64,000 nucleotides of DNA from an uncultured Oscillospiraceae bacterium (GCA_934667095.1 CAKULE010000005.1:67663-131662), one strand, 5' to 3'. Counted from the stretch's first letter, positions 31,420 through 38,963 are shown. The notes: generated by a model not told the origin, from the sequence alone. Program-made: numbers and translations.

Positions 31420-32139
31420 GTGCTGGAGAACAAGCTGGGGATCACCGACTCCGCCCTGCTGGCACAGGAGGAAGAACGGCTCAGCAAGCAGCGGGCGGCA
31501 CAGCTTTTTGAGCGCGGCGCCCTGGACCGCATGGAGGCCGGTACTGTGGCGGCGCTGCGAGAGATCCATTGGACGCTGTTCAGCGATATTTACGACTTCG
31601 CCGGAGAGATCCGTACAGTGAATATTGCCAAGGGGAATTTCCGTTTTGCCCCTGTAATGTATTTGGATGCCGCCCTGGCGTCCATCGAGGCCATGCCGCA
31701 GGGCACCTACGATGAGATCATCGCAAAGTATGTGGAGATGAACGTCGCGCATCCTTTCCGGGAGGGCAACGGCCGCAGCACCCGCCTTTGGCTGGATCAG
31801 ATGCTGAAGCAGGAGCTGAAGGTGGTTGTGGATTGGAGCCGGGTCAACAAGGAGGACTACCTTTTGGCCATGGAACGCAGCCCCATCCGGGACACGGAGA
31901 TCAAGGTGCTGCTGAAGGCTGCGCTCACAGATCAGACCGCAGACCGGGAGATCTACATGAAGGGCGTGGATGCCAGCTATCGCTATGAGGGCTATGCCAC
32001 CTACCAGACTGCGGCTCTGGCCCCGCGCAGCTCTATGGCAGATCAGCTTGCCGCTGCCACGCTGGAGGCCGAACGGCGCAACACGGCACCGGGGAAAGAG
32101 CACCGGCTGCCGGCACGTGACGCCAGCGAGGATAGATAA
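31420..32139 (+). CDS. Fic family protein, class III (C-terminal inhibitory motif)
   Basis: The 239-residue protein follows the Neisseria NmFic pattern: ERGALDRMEAGTVAALREIHWTLF, YDFAGEIRTVNIAKGNFRFA, the core motif HPFREGNGRSTR (about 111-122) and a C-terminal inhibitory helix containing SYRYEG near residue 190. This fits SxxxEG of class III enzymes, which are released by oligomer changes. The family adenylylates DNA gyrase/topoisomerase or its own helix in studied cases. After the usual end of the fold the protein carries the extra 39-residue tail shared with its neighbours (about 201-239). GTG at 31420 follows GGGAAGGAG. The stop is five bases before palindrome P2. Confidence 0.92.
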   Translation: MLENKLGITDSALLAQEEERLSKQRAAQLFERGALDRMEAGTVAALREIHWTLFSDIYDFAGEIRTVNIAKGNFRFAPVMYLDAALASIEAMPQGTYDEIIAKYVEMNVAHPFREGNGRSTRLWLDQMLKQELKVVVDWSRVNKEDYLLAMERSPIRDTEIKVLLKAALTDQTADREIYMKGVDASYRYEGYATYQTAALAPRSSMADQLAAATLEAERRNTAPGKEHRLPARDASEDR

Positions 32140-32143
32140 CAGC

Positions 32144-32170
32144 AGAGGGTGGAACCGGGTTCCACCCTCT
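32144..32170. repeat. Palindrome copy P2, also a terminator
   Basis: A 27-base perfect palindrome (13-base-pair arms from AGAGGGTGGAACC) is followed by GTTTTCTTCTT, so it should end Fic transcription as well as carry the array repeat. Confidence 0.85.
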
Positions 32171-32372
32171 GTTTTCTTCTTCTGGATTTACACTTGACAG
32201 CCGTGTATAATAAAGTTACGGGGAGTTCCGCTGCTTTCCGGTCTTTATCCCAAGCCGGCCAAAGTATGTATTCGTTTCATTTTCCCTCCGCCGCTATCCT
32301 CGCGGCATACCTCACACGCGCTTTTTTGACAGGCCGGCCTTGTTCATACTGCACTCGCTTTACGGGTGATTT
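32171..32372 (+). other. Non-coding unit 1 of the palindrome array
   Basis: About 200 bases lie between palindromes P2 and P3 without a credible gene. The stretch contains TATAAT at 32206-32211, a small hairpin (GCCGC-TATCCT-GCGGC near 32299), a run of six T near 32325 and two GGCCGGCC-containing segments. It may specify a small RNA or be the remains of a lost gene. Frames that cross it merely translate the palindromes. Confidence 0.5.
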
Positions 32373-32395
32373 AGGGTGGAACCGAGTTCCACCCT
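32373..32395. repeat. Palindrome copy P3
   Basis: AGGGTGGAAC and GTTCCACCCT are inverted around CGA. Confidence 0.8.
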
Positions 32396-32407
32396 TTCCT
32401 TTTGCCC

Positions 32408-32436
32408 TTTACAGGTCTTCCAGTTCCAGGTATAAT
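32408..32436 (+). promoter_or_regulatory. Promoter inside non-coding unit 2
   Basis: TTTACA (32408-32413) and TATAAT (32431-32436) are 17 bases apart. The RNA would start near 32443 and reach palindrome P4 after about 60-90 bases; no reading frame with a ribosome site follows. Confidence 0.6.
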
Positions 32437-32503
32437 GGATTCGGCAGACAAGGGAACCTATTTAAGATTCTCTCTCGATCTTGTGTTGATGCACCCTTGT
32501 GAC

Positions 32504-32532
32504 GGCAGGGTGGAACCGGGTTCCACCTTGCC
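32504..32532. repeat. Palindrome copy P4
   Basis: GGCAGGGTGGAACC and GGTTCCACCTTGCC are inverted around one G. The extended GGCA/TGCC arms make a 14-base-pair stem with one mismatch. Confidence 0.8.
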
Positions 32533-32553
32533 GTTCCGCCTTGTGTGGTGCTC

Positions 32554-32583
32554 TTGACATTGTTTTCCCCCCTGCCTTATAAT
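32554..32583 (+). promoter_or_regulatory. Promoter of the type III antitoxin RNA
   Basis: Perfect TTGACA (32554-32559) and TATAAT (32578-32583) are 18 bases apart, directly upstream of the repeats. Confidence 0.85.
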
Positions 32584-32620
32584 GGGCCTTGCGATAGAGG
32601 CACCCTACCCTATCGCTGCT

Positions 32621-32714
32621 GTCCGCCCCTCGGTATGCGGGGTATAAATGGCCGAGATCACAAATATTGTTCGCTTCCCGATATGCGGCTTACAAATGGT
32701 CGGGATCAGTAGGA
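32621..32714 (+). repeat. Two 48-base tandem repeats of the antitoxin
   Basis: Unit 1 starts GTCCGCCCCTCGGTATGCGG and unit 2 starts GTTCGCTTCCCGATATGCGG. The paired positions vary in a compensating manner (TCGG with CCGA, CCGA with TCGG), which supports a conserved RNA stem. Confidence 0.75.
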
Positions 32715-32746
32715 CAGCGCCCTGCCTCCGGCAGGGCGCTGTTTTT
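32715..32746 (+). terminator. Terminator between antitoxin repeats and toxin gene
   Basis: CAGCGCCCTGCC and GGCAGGGCGCTG form a 12-base-pair stem with a TCC loop and a TTTTT tail. In type III systems this leaky terminator sets the RNA-to-toxin ratio. Confidence 0.9.
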
Positions 32747-32768
32747 CTACCAAGGGAGGGTTGGTATC

Positions 32769-33386
32769 ATGGATAAATGAACGCAGCTTTATTTCCTGTC
32801 CAATCAGTATTACACGGACTTTCCGAATTGCGGGCTTGTGGACGGCGGAAAGATCCGGCATGGGCAGGAGTTCCGGCGCCCTTGTTTTCTTGCTTTCTTA
32901 GATCACAAACGGCCGGAGATCTTCTGGGTAGTGCCCATCTCATCACGGGTCGAGAAGTACCATAAGATCGAGGCGCACAAGCTGCGGACCTATAGCCGCT
33001 GCAACACCATCCGCTTCGGCACGGTGCTGGGCCGGGAAGCTGCTTTCCTCATCCAGAATATGTTCCCCGTCACCGAGAAGTATCTGATCCAGTACGAGGA
33101 CAAAAACCAGCAGCCGATCCATATTGACGGCCGCATTGTCACCGATGTTCGCCGCCATGCCAGCGAGGTACTGGCTCTTTATCTGCGTAGGGCCAATGTG
33201 CTTTTTACGAATGTGCAGAGAATCTACCGGGGACTTGAAATACAGCTTGACGCAGAGCAGGCCACTCCCCGCCGCAGATCTATTGTAGATCGGCTTGCAG
33301 CCGCAGAGCAAGAGGCCGAGCGGCGCAACGCCGCACTGGAGCAGAAGCGCCGGCCGCCGGCGCGTGACACCAGCAAGGAAAGATAG
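32769..33386 (+). pseudogene. Type III toxin (ToxN/AbiQ/CptN-like endoribonuclease), in-frame stop at codon 4
   Basis: After AGGGAGGG (32753-32760) an ATG at 32769 opens ATG-GAT-AAA-TGA. Beyond the TGA (32778-32780) the same frame continues TQLYFLSNQYYTDFPNCGLVDG and on to 33386. Conserved ToxN-type features are FLAFLDHKRPEIFWVVPISS with SSRVEKYHKI (about residues 50-65) and FLIQNMFPVTEKYL (about 94-107). A CGA-to-TGA change would explain the stop. Translation from GTG at 32838 would lose the first strand and probably activity. The last 39-40 residues are the array tail (TPRRRSIVDRLAAAEQEAER and onward). The antitoxin and promoter are intact, so only the toxin is disabled, unless the stop is read through. 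Confidence 0.78.
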
Positions 33387-33390
33387 CAAA

Positions 33391-33421
33391 GAGGGGGGTG
33401 GAACCCGGTTCCGCCCCCCTC
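33391..33421. repeat. Palindrome copy P5, also a terminator
   Basis: GAGGGGGGTGGAACC pairs with GGTTCCGCCCCCCTC and is followed by CCCTTTTT. It starts five bases after the toxin stop. From 33431 to 33530 I see no gene; an isolated AGGAGG at 33498 has no start codon at usable distance. Confidence 0.85.
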
Positions 33422-33533
33422 TCCCTTTTTGAGCGACCCAGCCCCCTTCAGATATTCAGTCTGGACATAGGTCCTCGTTTGCATCATACGATTCGGTTAC
33501 TCCACACAGGAGGATATAAAAGGGAAAGAATAG

Positions 33534-33574
33534 CGAAAAGCCTCTGTAGCAATATGCTGCAGAGGCTTTTCGTG
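33534..33574 (-). terminator. Terminator of the NHL-repeat gene
   Basis: CGAAAAGCCTCTG and CAGAGGCTTTTCG form a 13-base-pair stem just beyond the NHL stop codon. Confidence 0.75.
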
Positions 33575-33578
33575 CAAT

Positions 33579-35426
33579 TCAGTGTTCAAAAACAGACACG
33601 CGGTTGAGTAGGGCGTCAGTTACGTATACCTTGTTGCCAGAGCAGGCAATTCCTTGGGGCGAGAAGAATCCGTCCGTGCTACCGCTGAAATGGCCGAAAC
33701 TCTCCACAAATGTGCCGCTGGATGTAAACACCTGGACACGGTTGTTGGAGCTGTCAGTGACGTAGATGCGGTCGTTGGAATCGCAGGCAATTCCAACGGG
33801 CAGGAACAGTTCGCCATCCTCTGTGCCCCAGTTGTCCAATGGATTGCTGCTGGCATTACCTCCGTTAGTGCCCCATTTGCCTAAGAATACGCCGTTGCTG
33901 GAGAATTTTTGAATCCGGCAGTTATTGCGGTCTACTACATAGACGTTATTGTTGGAGTCGCAGGTAATATAGGTGGGCATGTTGAACTTGCCATTTGTTG
34001 TGCCAAAGCCACCCCATGTTTTGATAGTGATACCGTAGGCATTGCATTTCATAATGCGGTTGTTTCCGGTATCGGCGATATAAATGTTTCCATAGCTGTC
34101 CGTGCACACGCCCATGGGATTACTGAACACTCCGTAGCCAAAGTTGCTAATCCAAGTTCCGTTGGCGTTAAAGACCTGAATACGGGAGTTGCCGGTATCG
34201 GCAATCAGAAGGCGGCTGAATGCCCGGTCGTAGGAGACCTGCTTGGGAGAGGTAAACTGCCAGTAGTTGATTCCGTAAGCGCCAGGGCCGCCGTTTCCAC
34301 TGTTTCCACCCAGCTTGTAGACCAGAGTGCCGTTGGAGTTGTACTTGAGTACCCGGTGGTTCAGAGAGTCAGATACGTAATAATTCCCATTGGAATCTGT
34401 TGCAATGCCGCTGACGTTGGAAAAAGCGTAATCTGTAGTACGCTGCGTGCCCACATGCCGGAGCACAGTGCTCTGATTGCGCAGAAGAAGCTGGCTGTTG
34501 CCAGTGTCGGAGAGGATAAAGCGTCCGTCGCTCAGCGGGAGAACCTGACAGGGATAGCAGGGCTCCAAGTCTACCAAGTTCAGTGAGGTCTCAAACTGGA
34601 ATATGTGGGAGGCGTTATATACCTTGATTTTGTGATTAAAGGTGTCGGCGATATAGACGTCGCCGTTGGTGTCAATGTTGACTCCCCGGGGATAGGTGAA
34701 GGAAGTGCTGCTGTCACCAGAAGTACCACCAATCTGTGTAATATAATTTCCCTGTACATCCAGCACCTGAACCCGGTGGTTAAAGGTGTCGCAGATATAC
34801 ACGCGGTCCCCATCCGGAGATTGCCTGACCGCGATTCCCTGAGGCAGGCTGAACTGCCCCTGGCCGCTGCCCTTTCCGCCGTACTGGTAAAGATAAGTGC
34901 CGTCCTCGTCAAACACCTGAATGCGGTCGTGGAACTCATCACACACATGATAATGGTTCTGGCTGTCAATGCCGATCTCCCGCGCCAGACCGAACTGACC
35001 ATTTCCGGAGCCCTCGCTTCCCCACTGCGTCAGGTAATTCCACTGGGAGTCAAACTTCTGGATGCGGTGATTGGCGGTGTCGGCCACCAGAATGTTCCCG
35101 TCGTTGTCAATGGCGACGCCGAACGGGGTATCAAACTGGCCATTTCCGGTGCCGAGAGAGCCGAATTTGCCGATAATATTCCCTGCGTTGTCGAGCTTGA
35201 CAATACGGTGGTTGCCCATGTCGGCCACATAGATGTTGCCGTCGGCATCCTTGGCCATGGCGACCGGATTGTTGAAATAGCAGGAATTGGTGCTTTCCAG
35301 CGCAGATAAGTCATCGCCGATGGTGCGTACGACCGTATGAGCGGCGGAGGCGGGAAGCATACAACCGAGCAAAAGAACAAATGCGATGAGTAAGGTACTA
35401 AGGCGGCGTGCAAGATGTTTTCTCAT
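33579..35426 (-). CDS. Secreted NHL-repeat (beta-propeller) protein
   Basis: The 615-residue protein has a signal peptide (MRKHLARRLSTLLIAFVLLLGCMLPASAA; LLLGC could also serve as a lipobox) followed by ten or more NHL repeats. Examples are NPVAMAKDADGNIYVADMGN, then FGVAIDNDGNILVADTANHR and PRGVNIDTNGDVYIADTFNH. Such repeats form one or two six-bladed propellers that bind protein, sugar or other ligands outside the cell. ATG at 35426 has AAAGGAG ten bases upstream. No catalytic or anchoring domain follows the propeller. It lies between the toxin unit and the catabolic operon, reading toward the toxin; a link with either is not evident. Confidence 0.88.
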   Translation of the reverse strand: MRKHLARRLSTLLIAFVLLLGCMLPASAAHTVVRTIGDDLSALESTNSCYFNNPVAMAKDADGNIYVADMGNHRIVKLDNAGNIIGKFGSLGTGNGQFDTPFGVAIDNDGNILVADTANHRIQKFDSQWNYLTQWGSEGSGNGQFGLAREIGIDSQNHYHVCDEFHDRIQVFDEDGTYLYQYGGKGSGQGQFSLPQGIAVRQSPDGDRVYICDTFNHRVQVLDVQGNYITQIGGTSGDSSTSFTYPRGVNIDTNGDVYIADTFNHKIKVYNASHIFQFETSLNLVDLEPCYPCQVLPLSDGRFILSDTGNSQLLLRNQSTVLRHVGTQRTTDYAFSNVSGIATDSNGNYYVSDSLNHRVLKYNSNGTLVYKLGGNSGNGGPGAYGINYWQFTSPKQVSYDRAFSRLLIADTGNSRIQVFNANGTWISNFGYGVFSNPMGVCTDSYGNIYIADTGNNRIMKCNAYGITIKTWGGFGTTNGKFNMPTYITCDSNNNVYVVDRNNCRIQKFSSNGVFLGKWGTNGGNASSNPLDNWGTEDGELFLPVGIACDSNDRIYVTDSSNNRVQVFTSSGTFVESFGHFSGSTDGFFSPQGIACSGNKVYVTDALLNRVSVFEH

Positions 35427-35500
35427 CGTGAGACACTCCTTTTTGTTCCGTGGTTTCAAACATACGTGCAGGAAAACAGGGACGCAGTGAAACGGGTGGC

Positions 35501-36313
35501 TCAGCAGTGCTTGAGGACGAACCCGGAAATGGCGCTTTCCAGCTCCTTGGGCTTTTCAAAGATGGACACATGGCCGCATCCGGGGAGGGTGATGTACTCG
35601 GCATCCGGAATGGTGTCCGCCAGAATCTGGGAGAACTTGGGCGGCTTGAGGATGTCCTCCGTCCCGCAAATGATAAGCGCGGGGCACTCAATTTTTGGCA
35701 GTTCGTCCGTCATCGTCACATCCTGGGCAAAGGTATCGTAGAGAATCTTCTGGCCCTCAAGATAGCCGTTGGGATTGCCCTTGATGGCTTTGGCCCGGCG
35801 GGCAAGCATTTCGCGGTTTTGTTCGATAAATTTGGGGCCGTAAATGCTGGGGGCCATACCCCAGAAAAATTCCTCGCCGTCTCCAGTGTCGCAGAGAATT
35901 TTCCAGCCGAGGACAAATCCCTCCAGGACCGGGTCCAGCTCGCTGACCGAGTCGATGACCGAGATGGTTTTGACCATCTCCGGATAGAGAATGGCGAATT
36001 TCATGGCCACCTCGCCTCCGTAGGAGGTACCCACCAGGTGGAGCTTTTTCACGCCCAAATGCTCAAACAGGGCCTTTGCCTCAGCGCAGTGCTGGGCAAA
36101 TGTGTAGGGTCCCGCCGGCTTGTCGGATTTGAGCTGTCCCTTGAAATCGTGCAGGATCACCCGGAAGCCCAGCCGCTCAAAGATGGGATAGAGCAGTTCC
36201 CAACTGCTTGTAGAGGCCATCACGCCGTTGAGAAAGGCGATGGTCTCCCTACCGTCGGGATCGCCGTGTACCTCGTAATAGAGTGTAGTGCCGTTTACCT
36301 GCAATTCTGCCAT
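35501..36313 (-). CDS. Alpha/beta hydrolase
   Basis: The 270-residue cytoplasmic hydrolase has nucleophile Ser in LVGTSYGGEVAM (about residue 95), catalytic Asp in ICGTEDILKP (about 213) and His in PGCGHVSIFEKP (about 241). It resembles the 3-oxoadipate enol-lactonase/haloperoxidase-type group. It is the last gene of the CoA-transferase operon, 22 bases after the acyl-CoA dehydrogenase gene, so a role as thioesterase or lactonase in the same acid degradation route is likely. The substrate is unknown. Confidence 0.85.
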   Translation of the reverse strand: MAELQVNGTTLYYEVHGDPDGRETIAFLNGVMASTSSWELLYPIFERLGFRVILHDFKGQLKSDKPAGPYTFAQHCAEAKALFEHLGVKKLHLVGTSYGGEVAMKFAILYPEMVKTISVIDSVSELDPVLEGFVLGWKILCDTGDGEEFFWGMAPSIYGPKFIEQNREMLARRAKAIKGNPNGYLEGQKILYDTFAQDVTMTDELPKIECPALIICGTEDILKPPKFSQILADTIPDAEYITLPGCGHVSIFEKPKELESAISGFVLKHC

Positions 36314-36335
36314 AGTGAATGATACCTCCTGAATG

Positions 36336-37475
36336 TTATCGATAGTGTTTTAATACCGTGCTGCCAACAACCTGCTTGAGGACCTCGGTGGAGCCTACAC
36401 CGATATCCATCAGTCTGCCGTCACGGTAATAGCGCTCGGTGGGGTTGCCTTTAATGTATCCGTGACCGCCGCAGATCTGAAGCGCCTTGTGGCAGACTTC
36501 GGTTACAGCTTCCGCGGTAAAGACTTTGAGGGCCGAAGTGTCCAGTGAGAAATCCGCGCCGCTATCCTGCTTTTCCGTCACGGCGGTCAGCATGTGGCGC
36601 ACGGCCTCAACCTTCACATGCATCTCGGCCGCCATAGACTGGACGGCGGAGATCCGGGCCAGGGGGGCGCCGAAGGCCTTTCTGCGGTTGGCGTAGGAGA
36701 GAGAGGCCTCCATCGCGGCCTCTGCAATGCCCAGCCCCATTGCGGCCATGCCCAGCCGGCCGCCCACCAGACCGTACATTGCGGCCTTGAAGCCGCCGTT
36801 TTCCGGACCGATCCGTGCCGACTCCGGCACAAAGCAGTCCTGGAAGGAGAGCGCGGTGGTGGAGGAGCTGCGGCAGCCCAGCTTGTTGAGTGGAGGACTG
36901 ATAAAAAAGCCGGCCGTCTCCTTTTCCACCGCGAACAGGCTGATGCCGCGGCTCCCAGCGTCAGGGTCTGTTTTGGCGGCAATGAGGTAGAGCTGGGCCA
37001 GCCCGCCGTTGGTGCAGAAATACTTGGAACCGTTGAGCCGATAGCCGCCCGGTGCGTGGACCGCCGTAGTGGCGATACCAGCGGCGTCGGAACCGGCCTG
37101 GGCCTCGCTGATGGTAAAGGCGGCGATCTTTCTTCCCTGAATCAGATCGGGCAGCCAGAGAGCCTTTTGTTCTTCGCTGCCAAACTCCAGAATCGCGTCC
37201 ACTGCCATCCAGTGCACCAGGAGAAGCAGCGCAGCGCCGGCGCTGGCCTTTGCCAGCTCAGCCGTGGCCAAGTAGGACGTGGTGGCGCCCAGCTGTCCGC
37301 CACCCCACGCCTTTGGGTAGCGCATTCCGAAAAATCCGGCCTGCCTCATCTCATCCAGCAGTTCTGCCGGGGGCCGGTTTTCCTCATCCAGCGCGGCGGC
37401 CAGGGGAGACAGACGCTCCCGCGCAAAGCATGCCGCCCGTTCCACCGCCTGGGCATCATATCTGCATTGTTCCAT
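36336..37475 (-). CDS. Acyl-CoA dehydrogenase
   Basis: This FAD enzyme oxidises an acyl-CoA to the 2-enoyl-CoA. The 379 residues have the usual three-domain layout: an N-terminal helical domain with GFFGMRYPKAWGGG, the middle beta domain with AAFTISEAQAGSDAAGI (FAD/substrate signature, about 127-143), and the C-terminal domain with QICGGHGYIKGNPTERYYRD (about 342-361). The position homologous to the short-chain catalytic base region is in RYYRDGRLMDIGVGSTEVLK. It is the third gene of the sigma-54 operon; electron acceptor genes (EtfAB) are not in the window. Confidence 0.94.
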   Translation of the reverse strand: MEQCRYDAQAVERAACFARERLSPLAAALDEENRPPAELLDEMRQAGFFGMRYPKAWGGGQLGATTSYLATAELAKASAGAALLLLVHWMAVDAILEFGSEEQKALWLPDLIQGRKIAAFTISEAQAGSDAAGIATTAVHAPGGYRLNGSKYFCTNGGLAQLYLIAAKTDPDAGSRGISLFAVEKETAGFFISPPLNKLGCRSSSTTALSFQDCFVPESARIGPENGGFKAAMYGLVGGRLGMAAMGLGIAEAAMEASLSYANRRKAFGAPLARISAVQSMAAEMHVKVEAVRHMLTAVTEKQDSGADFSLDTSALKVFTAEAVTEVCHKALQICGGHGYIKGNPTERYYRDGRLMDIGVGSTEVLKQVVGSTVLKHYR

Positions 37476-37483
37476 AGCGCCTC

Positions 37484-38143
37484 CTAAAAGGTCATCTCGT
37501 GGAAATCATCCGCCACAACAAAATCCGCGTCAGTGAGCGCGGTGATCTCCTCCAATGTAACGCCTGGGGCGTGTTCCTTCAGAATCAAATGCCCGTCTCC
37601 CACTTGAAAGACCGCCTTGTCCGTAATAATGGTTTTGACACAGCCTCGTCCGGTGAGGGGGAGGGTGCAGTTTTTCAGAATCTTGGAGTTGCCCTTCTTG
37701 TCAGCGTGCATCAGGGTGGCGATACAGACCCGGGTGCCGTAGCACAGCTCCATGGCGCCGCCCATGCCGGGCCACCACTTTCCCTCCCGCTTGGCCGCCC
37801 AGTTGGCGATGTTGCCGTGCTGATCCACTTCAAGCGCGCCCAAAATAGTCACGTCCAGCAGGCCGCTGCGCATAGCGCCCAGAGACGTGCACAGATCCAT
37901 AATGGCTGCGCCGGGCACCAGGGTCACAGGCTCGCTGCCTGCGTTGGTGATGTCGGCCTGTGCCTGAGAAGGGGCCGGGCGGGGGCCGACGCCAATGACG
38001 CCGTTTTCTCCGTGGAACATGAGGTGGACGCCCTCGGGCAGGTAGTTGGAGGCCTGGGTGGGCATACCAAAGCCCAGGTTGACCAATTGTCCGTCCTTCA
38101 GCTCCTGAGCCGCTCTGCGGGCGATCAGTTCTCTGGCATTCAT
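37484..38143 (-). CDS. 3-oxoacid/acetate CoA-transferase subunit B (class I)
   Basis: The 219-residue beta subunit of a class I CoA-transferase carries the catalytic glutamate in HGENGVIGVGPRP (about residue 47), which forms the CoA thioester intermediate. It also has VNLGFGMPTQASNYLP and CVKTIITDKAVF. Its closest pattern is the butyrate/acetoacetate (AtoA/CtfB) group. The start overlaps the alpha subunit stop by four bases. The acid that is activated is not evident; the acyl-CoA dehydrogenase downstream suggests a short or branched saturated acid. Confidence 0.92.
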   Translation of the reverse strand: MNARELIARRAAQELKDGQLVNLGFGMPTQASNYLPEGVHLMFHGENGVIGVGPRPAPSQAQADITNAGSEPVTLVPGAAIMDLCTSLGAMRSGLLDVTILGALEVDQHGNIANWAAKREGKWWPGMGGAMELCYGTRVCIATLMHADKKGNSKILKNCTLPLTGRGCVKTIITDKAVFQVGDGHLILKEHAPGVTLEEITALTDADFVVADDFHEMTF

Positions 38144-38916
38144 GCGCGCACCTCCTCATCTTCTGCCTTCAGCTTGCCGATCTTAAGCCAGTGCTGACGA
38201 TAGAGCTCATTGTGCTCCTCCAGGGAGAGCCCCTGAACGACGGCGTTAATGAAGGGGCCGGGACAGCCCACGCGCTCCGGCGGGATGGCGCCCACCGGCA
38301 CGATCTCCTCCACCTCGGCCACGGTATAGTCGCCGGCCATGCCATAGATGGCGTTGCAGTTCAGACCGGTATAGCGGAACTCCAGGTTTCCCATGGTGTC
38401 CGCCCGCCAGGCCTTGATGATGGAGAAGGGGGCTCGGATCGCCGGCTCCACGAAGCAGTCCATGCCGTTGACATTTAAAACTTGCTTGGGCTGCTCCAGG
38501 TCGAGGAACAGGCCGGGCTGATCCAGGATTCCGACACCGACGGGGACCAGAACGCCGCCCAGCCCCATGGCACCGGCGCGGACCTTTTCCGCCAGAGTGC
38601 CCATGGGAAAGTACTGCTCCACCTTCAAAGAACCCTCCAGGTATTTCAGGGTGGATTCCTCCGTGGTGCCCACATGGGAAGAGATGATCTCCCGGACGAG
38701 GCCCTGCTCATAGAGCTTCGCGCGGCCAAAGCCGCTCAGACCGGGTTCGTTGGTGATCAGCGTGATGTCCCGGATGCCGTGTTCAATGAGCCAGTTGATG
38801 CAGCAAGTGGGCTCGGAAGCGCCCACAAAGCCGCCCATAAGCATCCGGGCGCCCGATTGGGGGAGGCAGGACAGCGCCTCATCGATGGTCATAACCTTGT
38901 TGGATAGCTTGGACAA
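38140..38916 (-). CDS. 3-oxoacid/acetate CoA-transferase subunit A (class I)
   Basis: The 258-residue alpha subunit has the AtoD/CtfA pattern: ARMLMGGFVGASEPTCCINWL near the N-terminus, then ISSHVGTTEEST, MGTLAEKVRAGAMGLGG and LNCNAIYGMAG. TTG at 38916 is the chosen start because AAGGAGGG lies eight bases upstream; longer frames run into the promoter. The usual GxGxxG oxyanion-type glycine motif is present as LGGVLVPVGVG. First gene of the sigma-54 operon. Confidence 0.9.
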   Translation of the reverse strand: MSKLSNKVMTIDEALSCLPQSGARMLMGGFVGASEPTCCINWLIEHGIRDITLITNEPGLSGFGRAKLYEQGLVREIISSHVGTTEESTLKYLEGSLKVEQYFPMGTLAEKVRAGAMGLGGVLVPVGVGILDQPGLFLDLEQPKQVLNVNGMDCFVEPAIRAPFSIIKAWRADTMGNLEFRYTGLNCNAIYGMAGDYTVAEVEEIVPVGAIPPERVGCPGPFINAVVQGLSLEEHNELYRQHWLKIGKLKAEDEEVRA

Positions 38917-38963
38917 TCGAATTCCCTCCTTTTTATTGATTGGGGTGTGCATAAGAAAAAAGA

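Larger units (their letters stand above)
32590..32746 (+). ncRNA. Type III (CptI/ToxI-like) antitoxin RNA
   Basis: The predicted transcript begins with a GCGATAG...CTATCGC hairpin (32591-32616). Two imperfect 48-base repeats (starting 32621 and 32669) and a terminator follow. Each repeat carries the core TCGG/CCGA-TATGCGG, AAATGG and CCGAGATCA/TCGGGATCA, where the first and last parts pair. This is the arrangement of type III antitoxins, in which repeats are cut out by the toxin and bind it as RNA pseudoknots. A ToxN-like gene follows the terminator after a 22-base gap. Repeat number and length are close to CptIN-type systems of gut Firmicutes, from memory. Confidence 0.75.

Noticed and set aside
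30037..32103. Minus-strand frame of 688 codons across both Fic genes
   Set aside because: It runs antisense through the Fic genes and palindromes, has no ribosome site and no recognisable domain; the Fic motifs on the other strand are complete.
32149..32502. Plus-strand frame of 117 codons through the non-coding units
   Set aside because: Its start and several residues are made by reading the palindromes (MEPGS, WNRVP); it has no ribosome site and no sensible composition.
32590..32746. Riboswitch or T-box upstream of the toxin
   Set aside because: The tandem 48-base repeats, the terminator and the ToxN-like gene downstream fit a type III antitoxin far better; no T-box or known aptamer core is visible.
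30391..33421. CRISPR array
   Set aside because: The repeated palindromes are 140-990 bases apart with genes between them, so they are not CRISPR repeats; no cas genes are present.
33579..35426. Peptidyl-amidating or serine/threonine kinase-linked NHL protein
   Set aside because: Only the signal peptide and the NHL repeats are present; no lyase, kinase or RING domain is fused to them.
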